A stretch of DNA of 9,772 nucleotides from Candidatus Zixiibacteriota bacterium (lineage in GTDB: Bacteria > Zixibacteria > MSB-5A5 > GN15 > FEB-12): positions 1-9,772 of the forward strand of contig JACRAV010000278.1 of the NCBI GenBank assembly GCA_016213305.1. Direction: 5' to 3'. The notes under the pieces were generated by a model. That model did not search any database. It saw nothing but the letters and a program-made list of their open reading frames with translations, and was not told the DNA's origin. Below are positions 1 through 7,227 of this stretch, piece by piece. A program made the translations under genes and the position numbers. Positions within the stretch are counted from its first letter, which is position 1; each line of letters starts with the position of its first letter.

Positions 1-889
1 ACCAGTCGCCGAACCGGCCGATCCAGCGGCTTCCCTCGCGCTCACGGAGCGGATGTAATAACAAAAGGGCAAGAACACCGACGACCGAATACCAGAGGAC
101 AAGTTGCGAGACCCACCCCTTCGGCCAGTTCCACTGCAGAATGATCTTGGCTTCGTAGGCGATCAGGATGACAAAGTACAGTCCGACCAGCGGCAGAAGA
201 ACGTACTGCGTGAAGATCTTGATTGCGTTCGGGTACTGGTCGTCGGAAGAAAGGGAGTCGAGATCGCGCGGCACGAGAGCCAGAAATATCCAGGTGTTGG
301 CGATCCCGGCCATCAGCATCCACAGTTCGGCGTAGGTATCCCCCTTGACGTCGAATCCGAACAGGTAGTCGGCGGCGGCCAGGGCGATGGCCAGCCCGAT
401 AAACAGCGACGCCGAATAGACCGCCGCGGTGAGGAAGCTGATCAACAACGATTTATTGTACTGCCAGAACCCCTTCTGCTCTTCTTTGCCCAGCCAGGGG
501 ACAAACGCCACCAGGAAGTGCAGTGCGCAGAGGAGCATGGCAAAGCGGAAGGCGTGCAGATGCGGCTTGCCCAGGTCCGCCGGGAGGGTGAAGAAGTACA
601 GCACGAGCGCCACCAGCCCGGCGGCCTGGATGGCCAGACGCATGCCGGTGGGCCATCGCCGCTTTTCCCCTACCAGATATATCGCGATAAAGAGGGGAAT
701 CCCCAGCGCCATGGTGATGGGGATGTTAACCAGATGGTATTCATCGACAGCGTCGCGATTCTCAATCAGAATAACGGCCATGATCGATCCAATGGCGGCG
801 CAGACAAGCGCGAGTGGAAATCTGCGGACAGCCGCCAGTGCGCCATCCAGCAGGCGGTCGATTGACGGAAGTAGTTTGAAAGAACTCAT
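1..889 (-). CDS. Multi-pass membrane protein, probable DUF4153 family (C-terminus beyond window)
   Basis: The reverse strand is open from an ATG at 889-887 to the window edge, giving 296 residues with no stop. The start is supported by a purine-rich GGGAGAGGG about 5 bases upstream. The protein is strongly hydrophobic, with about eight likely membrane segments near residues 24-42, 53-73, 84-103, 112-132, 148-178 (possibly two), 187-207, 224-252 and 259-280. Short charged loops separate them. The stretch around residues 226-280 (FTQYVLLPLVGLYFVILIAY, then PKGWVSQLVLWYSVVG) resembles the conserved core of DUF4153 inner-membrane proteins as I remember them; no function is established for that family. 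The gene is divergent from the tRNA-Leu/tig unit. The family call rests on recalled motif similarity; an integral membrane protein is much surer than the family name. Confidence 0.65.
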   Translation of the reverse strand, partial: MSSFKLLPSIDRLLDGALAAVRRFPLALVCAAIGSIMAVILIENRDAVDEYHLVNIPITMALGIPLFIAIYLVGEKRRWPTGMRLAIQAAGLVALVLYFFTLPADLGKPHLHAFRFAMLLCALHFLVAFVPWLGKEEQKGFWQYNKSLLISFLTAAVYSASLFIGLAIALAAADYLFGFDVKGDTYAELWMLMAGIANTWIFLALVPRDLDSLSSDDQYPNAIKIFTQYVLLPLVGLYFVILIAYEAKIILQWNWPKGWVSQLVLWYSVVGVLALLLLHPLREREGSRWIGRFGDW

Positions 890-1064
890 ATATTATCCCT
901 CTCCCAGGTTTTGTTCAGTATGATGGCCCGCCGGGTCCGCTGGAAACAAAAAACTGGGTTTACATACAGGCCTTGACGAATCTGGTCGAGAGAAGCCCCC
1001 GGGATTAACTTGTTGATTTATAGATGGTTGAGGCGAAGTGATCGGCTCGCGAATCACCTTGCCC

Positions 1065-1092
1065 TTGATGACACGATAGCGTAATTTATAAA
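1065..1092 (+). promoter_or_regulatory. Candidate sigma-70-type promoter for tRNA-Leu/tig unit
   Basis: TTGATG (1065-1070, four of six consensus -35 bases) and TATAAA (1087-1092, five of six consensus -10 bases) are 16 bases apart. Transcription would start near 1099, a few bases before the mature tRNA 5' end at 1105. The rest of the 890-1104 region shows no convincing gene. The minus-strand gene must also have its promoter here, but I could not pick one out. Confidence 0.5.
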
Positions 1093-1103
1093 GCTATTAT
1101 CGT
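1073..1103. repeat. Imperfect inverted repeat over the putative -10 region
   Basis: ACGATAGC (1073-1080) is mirrored by GCTATTATCGT (1093-1103). The arms are complementary apart from a three-base insertion in the right arm, and they bracket the TATAAA at 1087-1092. The position would suit an operator or a supercoiling-sensitive element, but chance is a real alternative for so short an AT-rich repeat. Confidence 0.4.
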
Positions 1104-1186
<83 letters not shown>

Positions 1187-1224
1187 CATCCGAACGGGTG
1201 TCGCGGGAGCGTTGAACTTGTATC

Positions 1225-1229
1225 GGGAG
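1225..1229 (+). promoter_or_regulatory. Shine-Dalgarno site fixing the tig start
   Basis: GGGAG lies 6 bases before the GTG at 1236. The reading frame also runs back to a TTG at 1212, but the other GGGAG (1205-1209) is only 2 bases from that codon. Starting at GTG 1236 also places the ribosome-binding GFRK motif at residues 43-46, the same numbering as E. coli trigger factor. Confidence 0.7.
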
Positions 1230-1235
1230 ATTGAT

Positions 1236-2501
1236 GTGAAAGTTGAGTTGTCGCACAAAGAAGGTTTGCTCAGAGAACTGCAAGTCGAAGTCCCCGCCGA
1301 ACGGGTGCAGACCGAGATGAACAAAATGTTCGAGGAAAAAAAGCGCTCGGTCACGCTCAAGGGGTTTCGCAAGGGGATGGCGCCGATCGCCATGGTCAAG
1401 CAGTTGTATGCCGAAGAAGTTCGCCTCGACGCCATCGACGAGCTGATCCAGGCCACCTATCCCGAAGCCGTTCGCGAGAAGACGCTTCGAGTCGCCACCA
1501 AACCGACGGTCACCGATCTTAAGATGCGCGACGACGGCGGGTTCATGTATGTGGCGCAGGTCGAAGTCATGCCCGAAGTGCAAAAGATATCGTACGAGGG
1601 GCTGGAAGTATCGTATGTCGATCTCACAGTCGAAGACAAGGAAGTTGACGAGGTGATCGAGCATTACCGCCGCCGCCTGTCGGAACTTCGCACGGTGGAT
1701 CGTCCCGCGAGCACCTCCGACGTGGTGGTGGCTGATCTTCGCAAAATCGCCGACCCCAAACTAGCCGTGGAGCAGGATTTCTTCGCCAATTCGGAGATCG
1801 ATCTGGGATATCGCCTCACGGTTGAGCAATTCAAGGAAGCACTTCCCGGAGTCAAGCCGGGGGATGTCAAGCAGGTCGAAGTGGTGTATCCCGAGGATTA
1901 CAGCGACCCCAAGTTTGCCGGCGCCCAGTTGACCTGGCAGGTGCAGGTGAAAGCGATCAAGGAGCGGATACTTCCCGATCTGGACGACGCCTTTGCCAAA
2001 CGCACCGGCATGGGCGAAACGGCGCTTGAATTGAAGCTGAAAGTCCGGGAGAATATCCACGGCCAGAAAGAAGAAACTCAGCAGAGGTACCAGCGCCGCC
2101 AGGTGATGCACTTCGTGTGCGAGAAGAATCCAATCCCGATTCCCACCGGTATGGTCAACGAGTATCTTGACGCGGTGGTGGAGGATTTCAAGAAGCAGGG
2201 GGGAGAGTTCGATGAGCCGGCGGTCCGGGAGAATTACCGGCCGGTCGGAGTCGAGTCGATGCGCTGGGATTTGATCTGGCGGACGCTCGCCTCGGACGAA
2301 AAGATTGAAGTTTTGCCCGCAGATACCGACAATTGGATACGTAGCTACGCTGAGCGGCATGGAGTTACGACCGAGGAGGCGAGCTTGGCGCTGGCCAAAT
2401 CCGGCCGGGCCGAGCAGTTGCGCGACTCGCTGATGGAAGAAAAGGTGATTGACTTTTTGGTCAACATGGCCAAAAAGGTGCCGCTGAAAAAAGACAAGTA
2501 A
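1236..2501 (+). CDS. tig: Trigger factor, ribosome-associated chaperone
   Basis: This 421-residue protein matches the usual trigger factor length (E. coli has 432). The family is known to dock at the ribosomal exit tunnel and shield nascent chains. The N-terminal ribosome-binding domain (about 1-115) carries LKGFRKGMAP at 41-50, the ribosome-contact signature, with Met and Ala where GFRKGKVP is usual. The region about 158-243 occupies the place of the FKBP-type prolyl isomerase domain and ends with the typical FPEEY-like VYPEDY (217-222). However, the usual IPGFE segment is replaced by LTVEQFKEALPG (194-205), and the domain looks shortened. The C-terminal part, after the ERILPDLDDAF linker (243-253), is the helical chaperone cradle. 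clpP follows after 23 bases, a conserved pairing. GTG is used as start. Chaperone identity is firm; isomerase activity is doubtful. Confidence 0.95.
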   Translation: MKVELSHKEGLLRELQVEVPAERVQTEMNKMFEEKKRSVTLKGFRKGMAPIAMVKQLYAEEVRLDAIDELIQATYPEAVREKTLRVATKPTVTDLKMRDDGGFMYVAQVEVMPEVQKISYEGLEVSYVDLTVEDKEVDEVIEHYRRRLSELRTVDRPASTSDVVVADLRKIADPKLAVEQDFFANSEIDLGYRLTVEQFKEALPGVKPGDVKQVEVVYPEDYSDPKFAGAQLTWQVQVKAIKERILPDLDDAFAKRTGMGETALELKLKVRENIHGQKEETQQRYQRRQVMHFVCEKNPIPIPTGMVNEYLDAVVEDFKKQGGEFDEPAVRENYRPVGVESMRWDLIWRTLASDEKIEVLPADTDNWIRSYAERHGVTTEEASLALAKSGRAEQLRDSLMEEKVIDFLVNMAKKVPLKKDK

Positions 2502-2524
2502 CCGTCAGGAATAAAGGATACCCG

Positions 2525-3166
2525 ATGACACTCAAGGACAGAGAATTGGCCGAGTACTGGCAGAGCAATCAATACCTGGTTCCGATGGTGGTCGAACAGA
2601 CCGGCCGTGGGGAGCGGGCCTACGATATATACTCCCGGCTTCTCAAGGACCGGATCATCTTCGTCGGTACCCCGATCGACGACGGCGTGGCGAATCTGGT
2701 GATCGCCCAGATGCTGTTTCTCAACGCCGAGGACCCGGACAAAGACATCTTTCTGTACATCAATTCGCCGGGCGGGTCGGTCACGGCCGGTATGGCGATT
2801 TATGACACGATGCAGTTTATCAAACCGGATGTTGCCACGACCTGCATGGGTCTGGCGGCCTCGATGGGGGCGTTTTTGCTCGCGGCCGGTACCTCCGGCA
2901 AGCGCGCGGCCCTGCCCAACAGCCGGATTATGATCCATCAACCGATGGCCGGCACGCAGGGACAGGTCTCGGATATCGTCATCATGACCGAAGAGTTTAC
3001 CAAGACCAAGAAACGGCTGAACGAACTGCTGGTGACCCACACCGGCCAGCCGCTTGAGAAAATCGAGAAGGACACCGATCGCAATTACTTCATGTCGCCC
3101 GAAGAAGCCCGCGACTACCATATCATCGACAAGATCTATATGCATCGCGGTCAGGAAGCAAAGTAA
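2525..3166 (+). CDS. clpP: ATP-dependent Clp protease proteolytic subunit
   Basis: ClpP forms a two-ring, fourteen-subunit serine protease chamber in the cytoplasm that degrades proteins unfolded by ClpX or a related ATPase. The 213 residues align along their whole length with ClpP: LVPMVVEQTGRGERAYDIYS (18-37, axial-loop region), INSPGGSV (79-86), the nucleophile Ser113 in GLAASMGAFL, and His138 in MIHQP. The third triad position, normally Asp in DTDRDYF or DTERDRF, is Asn187 (codon AAT at 3083-3085) in DTDRNYFMS. About 17 residues precede LVPM and may be a cleavable propeptide, as in E. coli. The ATG has AAAGGA (2513-2518) 6 bases upstream. clpX starts 3 bases after the stop, so the two are almost certainly co-transcribed. 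Identity is firm; catalytic strength may be altered by the Asn. Confidence 0.97.
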   Translation: MTLKDRELAEYWQSNQYLVPMVVEQTGRGERAYDIYSRLLKDRIIFVGTPIDDGVANLVIAQMLFLNAEDPDKDIFLYINSPGGSVTAGMAIYDTMQFIKPDVATTCMGLAASMGAFLLAAGTSGKRAALPNSRIMIHQPMAGTQGQVSDIVIMTEEFTKTKKRLNELLVTHTGQPLEKIEKDTDRNYFMSPEEARDYHIIDKIYMHRGQEAK

Positions 3167-3169
3167 CCG

Positions 3170-4447
3170 ATGCCACGCGAGACCAACGATCGTTTTCCGC
3201 AGAGGTGTTCGTTCTGCGGCAAGCCGTACGGCCAGGTCAAGCGGCTGTTTGCCGGGCACGAATCGAATATCTGCAACGAGTGTGTCACGCTCTGCGCCGA
3301 CCTGCTCCACACCTCGCCGGAAGTCGATCAGGCCGAGGAAGTCCAGAATCCGCCAAAACCGGCGGAGATCAAGGCCTTTCTCGATCAGTATGTGATCGGC
3401 CAGGAGGAGGCCAAGAAGACGGTCTCAGTGGCGGTATATAATCATTACAAGCGGATCAATTATCAGACGAAGCTTAAAGCATCGAGCAAGCTCCAGCGCG
3501 ATACGCAGGATGTGGAACTCGAAAAGTCGAATATTCTCCTGCTCGGTCCGACCGGCACCGGCAAGACACTGATCGCGCGGTCGCTCGCGAAATTCCTGAA
3601 AGTGCCGTTTTCAATCGCCGACGCCACCGTGCTGACCGAAGCCGGGTATGTCGGCGAGGATGTCGAGAATATTCTGGTGCGCCTGTTCCAGGCGGCCGAT
3701 TTCAATCCGCTTCGCACCGAGCGGGGCATCATTTACATCGATGAGATCGACAAGATTTCGCGCAAGGACGGCAATCCGTCGATCACCCGCGACGTTTCCG
3801 GCGAAGGCGTTCAGCAGGGGCTGTTGAAAATCCTCGAAGGGACGGTCGCCAATATCCCGCCCAAGGGGGGACGAAAACACCCCGAACAGGCGTTTGTGCA
3901 GATCGACACCACCAATATACTGTTTATCTGCGGTGGCGCATTCGACGGGCTGGAGCGGCTGGTGGCGCGGCGTCTGGGGAACAAAGTGGTCGGGTTTGAG
4001 GCGGATGTGACGAATATCACGAAGGACACTCCGGACATTCTGGAGCATGTCATACCGTCGGACCTGATGGAATATGGTTTGATCCCCGAGCTGGTCGGCC
4101 GCCTGCCGGTGGTGGCGGCGCTCAAACCGCTGGACGAACGGGCGCTCATGTCGATCCTGACCGATCCGCGCAACGCCCTGACCAAGCAGTACGCCAAACT
4201 GCTGGAGATGGAAGGGGTCAAGCTGATCTTCGAGCCGGGCGCGCTGACGGCCGCCGTCAAGGTGGCGATGCAGAAGAAGACCGGCGCGCGGGCGCTTCGG
4301 TCGATCTTCGAGAAGGCCATGCTCGAAATCATGTACGAGGTGCCGTCGTCGTCGGATGCAACCGAAGTCATTATCTCCGAGGATACCATCCTCAAGGGCG
4401 AACGTCCCCGGTTGGTGACCCGCTCGGAGAACAAGAAAGCCGGTTGA
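3170..4447 (+). CDS. clpX: ClpX, AAA+ unfoldase of the Clp protease
   Basis: ClpX is a hexameric ATPase that recognises, unfolds and translocates proteins into ClpP. At 425 residues it is full length (E. coli 424). In order, it shows an N-terminal zinc-binding domain with Cys13, Cys16, Cys35 and Cys38, used for dimerisation and adaptor binding. Next come Walker A GPTGTGKT (126-133), pore-1 loop GYVGED (159-164) and Walker B IIYIDEID (187-194). The RKH pore loop is at 235-237, the ClpP-contact loop VGF at 274-276 (IGF in E. coli), the arginine-finger motif PELVGRLPV at 306-314, and sensor-2 GARALRS at 372-378. Its start lies 3 bases after clpP; AGGA (3153-3156) inside the clpP end is a somewhat distant ribosome-binding site, so translational coupling is likely. 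No terminator is visible in the 74 bases after it, so readthrough into the permease gene is possible. Confidence 0.98.
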   Translation: MPRETNDRFPQRCSFCGKPYGQVKRLFAGHESNICNECVTLCADLLHTSPEVDQAEEVQNPPKPAEIKAFLDQYVIGQEEAKKTVSVAVYNHYKRINYQTKLKASSKLQRDTQDVELEKSNILLLGPTGTGKTLIARSLAKFLKVPFSIADATVLTEAGYVGEDVENILVRLFQAADFNPLRTERGIIYIDEIDKISRKDGNPSITRDVSGEGVQQGLLKILEGTVANIPPKGGRKHPEQAFVQIDTTNILFICGGAFDGLERLVARRLGNKVVGFEADVTNITKDTPDILEHVIPSDLMEYGLIPELVGRLPVVAALKPLDERALMSILTDPRNALTKQYAKLLEMEGVKLIFEPGALTAAVKVAMQKKTGARALRSIFEKAMLEIMYEVPSSSDATEVIISEDTILKGERPRLVTRSENKKAG

Positions 4448-4521
4448 AACGGTCGAATACCCGCCCGTAGTTAAAACTTCCCAACTCCCCCGCCGACCCC
4501 TATCATCAGCCACGAATTTTT

Positions 4522-6540
4522 ATGTCCGCAGACACTGATACTGATCGATTCTGGTGGCAGAAGCTGTACCGCTTTCTGATCGGCGGCTCGCGGGACCTTC
4601 GCGACACCGGCTTATTCCATAAACTGTCGTTGACCGCTTTCTTCGCCTGGATTGCCCTTGGGTCGGACGGACTATCGTCGTCCAGCTATGGTCCGCAGGA
4701 AGCGTTTGTCGCGCTTCACGGCCACACGTCGCTGGCGATCTTTGTGGCGATCGCGTCGGCTCTGACCATTCTGGTCATCAGCGCCAGCTATTCGCAGATC
4801 ATCGAATTGTTCCCCTCGGGCGGCGGCGGGTATGTGGTATCGAGCAAACTGCTCTCGCCGGGTCTGGGCATGATCGCCGGGTGCGCCCTCATTATCGACT
4901 ATGTGCTGACGATCACGGTGTCGATCGCCAGCGGCGCCGACGCGATCTTCAGCTTTGTCCCGCCGGAGTGGCATCAGTATAAACTCGTCTTTGCCGGGGC
5001 CACGCTGGCTTTGCTGATCGTCCTCAATCTCCGGGGTATTCGCGAATCGGCCACCGCGCTCATGCCGATCTTCCTCATCTTTGTGGCTTCCCACGCGATT
5101 GCGATTGGCTACGCCATTTTCAGTCATTTGTACCGGCTTCCGGAAGTCACGGCGGAGATTTCAAATGACGTGAGCACGCTGAGCAGTCAGATCGGGATGT
5201 GGGGGGTGTTTGTCATCGTCCTTCGCGCCTACTCGATGGGCGCGGGAACGTACACCGGTATCGAAGCGGTATCCAACGGTCTGCAGGCGCTTCGCGAACC
5301 GCGCGCCGAGACGGGCAAGCGAACCATGAGGTATGTCGCGATATCGCTGGCCGTGACCGTGGTCGGTCTGGTGCTGGCGTATCTTCTGTTCGGCGTCAAA
5401 CTCCAGGAAGGCAAAACGCTCAATGCGAGCCTGTTCGAAGCCATGACGACCGCCTGGCCGGGGTGGATGGGACAGACATTTGTCGTCGTCACTCTTCTGT
5501 CGGAAGCGGCGCTGTTATTCGTGGCCGCGGAAACCGGGCTTTTGGGCGGTCCCGCCGTGCTGTCCAACATGGCGCTCGACAAGTGGTTCCCGACCCGCTT
5601 TGCGATTCTGAGCGACCGGTTTGTCTCCCAGAACGGAATTTTATTCATGGGTTTTGCGGCGCTGGTCATGCTCATTCTTTCGCACGGTTCGGTCACCTTT
5701 CTCGTGGTGCTCTACTCGATCAACGTGTTCATCACTTTTGTGCTGTCGCAACTCGGGATGGTCCGTCACTGGCTAACTGTCCGCCGGAAGGTCGCCGACT
5801 GGCGCAAACGATTTTCCATCAATCTCACCGGGTTGATCCTCTGCTCCGTCATTCTTGTGGCGGTCATACTGGTGAAGTTCGAGGAAGGGGCCTGGCTGAC
5901 TTTCATCATCACCGGCGCGCTGGTGCTGACCGCCATACTCATCCGGCGCCACTATCGGAGGACGTCGATTCTGCTCAAGCGACTGGATTCACTGGTCGAA
6001 GTGGTGAGAGCCACCGGCAAGGTGAAGACGACGGGTGGAATGGAGGATATCGAAGCCGTTGTCCCCAACCCCAAATTCGATCCGCGCGGCAAGACGGCGG
6101 TTATGACCGTGTCCGGCTTCAACGGCACCGGCCTGCACACTCTGCTCAATATCCGGCGGGTGTTCGGCGAGACTTTCCGCAATTTTGTCTTTATCCATGT
6201 CGGGGTGGTGGATGCCGGTAATTTCAAGGGATCCGCGGAACTCCAGAATCTGGAACGGCATGTGGAGCGAGAGAACCTGCTGTATGTCGAGTTCATGCGC
6301 CGCGAGGGATTCTACGCGGTGGGGATGAGAACGATCGGCACCGACGTGATCGACGGGGTGATGGACCTGGCGCCGACGATCTTCCAGAAATATCCCAACG
6401 CTGTGTTCTTCGGCGGACAGATTGTGTTTCCCGAAGAGACGCTGATCACGAGATTTCTGCACAACTATATCGTGTTCGCGATCCAGCGGCGGTTTTATCA
6501 TCGGGGTTTGCCGTTCATCATCATGCCGATCCGGGTGTGA
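4522..6540 (+). CDS. KimA-like APC-superfamily permease, probable K+ transporter
   Basis: The 672-residue protein has about 12 membrane segments between residues 33 and 475, followed by a soluble cytosolic domain of nearly 200 residues. The N-terminus resembles B. subtilis KimA (YdaO), a proton-coupled potassium importer: YRFLIG (16-21), then SDGLSSSSYGPQEAF (48-62), and TM6-type YTGIEAVSNG (244-253). Asp49 and Tyr56, and also Thr245 and Glu248, fall where I recall KimA's ion-site residues. This suggests potassium import, but a general amino-acid permease of the same superfamily cannot be excluded. The C-terminal region (about 508-672), including VMTVSGFNGTGLHTLLNIRR, alternates hydrophobic and charged residues like a small alpha/beta regulatory domain. 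In KimA this region binds c-di-AMP; no such site is demonstrated here. No Shine-Dalgarno precedes the ATG (upstream bases read GAATTTTT), and no other upstream in-frame start is present. It follows clpX by 74 bases. Confidence 0.8.
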   Translation: MSADTDTDRFWWQKLYRFLIGGSRDLRDTGLFHKLSLTAFFAWIALGSDGLSSSSYGPQEAFVALHGHTSLAIFVAIASALTILVISASYSQIIELFPSGGGGYVVSSKLLSPGLGMIAGCALIIDYVLTITVSIASGADAIFSFVPPEWHQYKLVFAGATLALLIVLNLRGIRESATALMPIFLIFVASHAIAIGYAIFSHLYRLPEVTAEISNDVSTLSSQIGMWGVFVIVLRAYSMGAGTYTGIEAVSNGLQALREPRAETGKRTMRYVAISLAVTVVGLVLAYLLFGVKLQEGKTLNASLFEAMTTAWPGWMGQTFVVVTLLSEAALLFVAAETGLLGGPAVLSNMALDKWFPTRFAILSDRFVSQNGILFMGFAALVMLILSHGSVTFLVVLYSINVFITFVLSQLGMVRHWLTVRRKVADWRKRFSINLTGLILCSVILVAVILVKFEEGAWLTFIITGALVLTAILIRRHYRRTSILLKRLDSLVEVVRATGKVKTTGGMEDIEAVVPNPKFDPRGKTAVMTVSGFNGTGLHTLLNIRRVFGETFRNFVFIHVGVVDAGNFKGSAELQNLERHVERENLLYVEFMRREGFYAVGMRTIGTDVIDGVMDLAPTIFQKYPNAVFFGGQIVFPEETLITRFLHNYIVFAIQRRFYHRGLPFIIMPIRV

Positions 6541-6544
6541 GGCA

Positions 6545-7171
6545 TCACACTTCCAGCCGATACAGCGGGCGGCTGGCCGAGAGACGCTGGACTTCCGTAA
6601 ATCCCAATCTCTGAAAAATCACTTCCGGGCCGGGCCAGACAAAAGCCGAGGGGAGTTTTTCGCCCGCCTGTGTGCGCGGCACCGGGTAGGCCTCGATGAC
6701 TTTCCCTTTGTGTTTCTTTATCACTTTTACAGCCGCTTCCGCCAGGAGGGAAGCCACTCCTCGACTGCGATACCGCTTGTCGATAAAGAAGCAGTTGATC
6801 GACCAGACCCCGGCGATATCGTCTCTGCGATATGCCTTCATGCTCTCGGTGTGCGGGAACTCGGTCCGAAGCCCAAACGAACACCAGCCGACCGGCAGGG
6901 AACCGTCAAATGCCAGAATGGCGCGGGCCTTGCCGGATTTCACGAGTCGCTGGAGGGTCTTTCGGTTGGGTTCGCCGACCGCCGCGGTCCAGGTCTTGCC
7001 GTGCGTGGCGGTTCGCCACCACATGCACCAGCACCCGCCGCACGCGCCGTTGTCGCCAAAGAGTTTGGCCACCAGGGGCCAGTCGGTCGGGCGCATTTCC
7101 CGCGCTGAGAATCGGGCCCTGGCTGAGGCGTTCTTGTGACGTCCTGGCTTGGAATCGGCTGAACGTTTCAT
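6545..7171 (-). CDS. GNAT-family N-acetyltransferase
   Basis: Reading right to left, this gives 208 residues. GNAT enzymes transfer acetyl from acetyl-CoA to amines; the substrate here is unknown. The acetyl-CoA-binding motif A is seen as RYRSRGVASLL (133-143, the R-x-x-G-x-A pattern), preceded by the beta strand GVWSINCFFI (121-130). The end VIFQRLGF (around 182-189) is the usual C-terminal GNAT element. A striking CGGCWCMWWR (44-53) sits near the N-terminus; I recall similar Cys/Trp-rich starts in a widespread uncharacterised GNAT group. The frame extends back to a GTG at 7225, but the ATG at 7171 has a perfect AAGGAG 7 bases away, so I chose it. It converges with the permease gene, leaving four bases between stop codons and no room for a terminator. 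Confidence is high for the fold and low for any substrate. Confidence 0.88.
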   Translation of the reverse strand: MKRSADSKPGRHKNASARARFSAREMRPTDWPLVAKLFGDNGACGGCWCMWWRTATHGKTWTAAVGEPNRKTLQRLVKSGKARAILAFDGSLPVGWCSFGLRTEFPHTESMKAYRRDDIAGVWSINCFFIDKRYRSRGVASLLAEAAVKVIKKHKGKVIEAYPVPRTQAGEKLPSAFVWPGPEVIFQRLGFTEVQRLSASRPLYRLEV

Positions 7172-7178
7172 CTGACGG

Positions 7179-7184
7179 CTCCTT
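7179..7184 (-). promoter_or_regulatory. Shine-Dalgarno site fixing the GNAT start
   Basis: On the minus strand AAGGAG lies 7 bases before the ATG at 7171-7169. The alternative GTG at 7225 has no comparable site, which decides between the two starts. Confidence 0.75.
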
Positions 7185-7192
7185 TCCCCGGT

Positions 7193-7221
7193 AATCTCCC
7201 TCGTATAGTGCCGTCTGTCAA
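7193..7221 (-). promoter_or_regulatory. Candidate promoter for the GNAT gene
   Basis: On the minus strand a perfect -35 TTGACA (7221-7216) is followed after 17 bases by GAGATT (7198-7193), a poor -10 with three of six consensus bases. The implied leader would be only about 15 bases. TATACG (starting near 7206) is another -10-like hexamer but has no good -35 partner. Confidence 0.3.
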
Positions 7222-7227
7222 TCACTT

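Noticed and set aside
104..865. Plus-strand open frame of 253 codons
   Set aside because: It is antisense to the membrane protein read on the minus strand. Its product is rich in Gln, Arg and Gly with no recognisable fold, whereas the minus-strand frame gives coherent membrane segments and a ribosome-binding site.
1212..1235. Longer trigger factor starting at TTG 1212
   Set aside because: The nearest purine-rich site is only 2 bases away, and the extra eight residues are not typical; the GTG at 1236 gives E. coli-like motif numbering.
2345..3310. Minus-strand frame of 321 codons opposite clpP
   Set aside because: It is a shadow of clpP and neighbouring ends; long antisense frames are expected in G+C-rich coding DNA, and its product resembles no known protein.
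3611..4513. Minus-strand frame of 300 codons opposite clpX
   Set aside because: It is a shadow of clpX; the translation is Arg/His/Gln-rich and without domains.
4448..4521. Riboswitch or terminator between clpX and the permease
   Set aside because: It is only 74 bases long, with no stable inverted repeat and no T-run after a stem.
5199..6221. Plus-strand frame of 340 codons inside the permease gene
   Set aside because: It is a shifted-frame shadow; the product is Arg/Gly-rich with no membrane segments, while the permease frame is intact throughout.
7172..7225. GNAT start at GTG 7225
   Set aside because: It has no good ribosome-binding site, while the ATG at 7171 has AAGGAG at ideal spacing.
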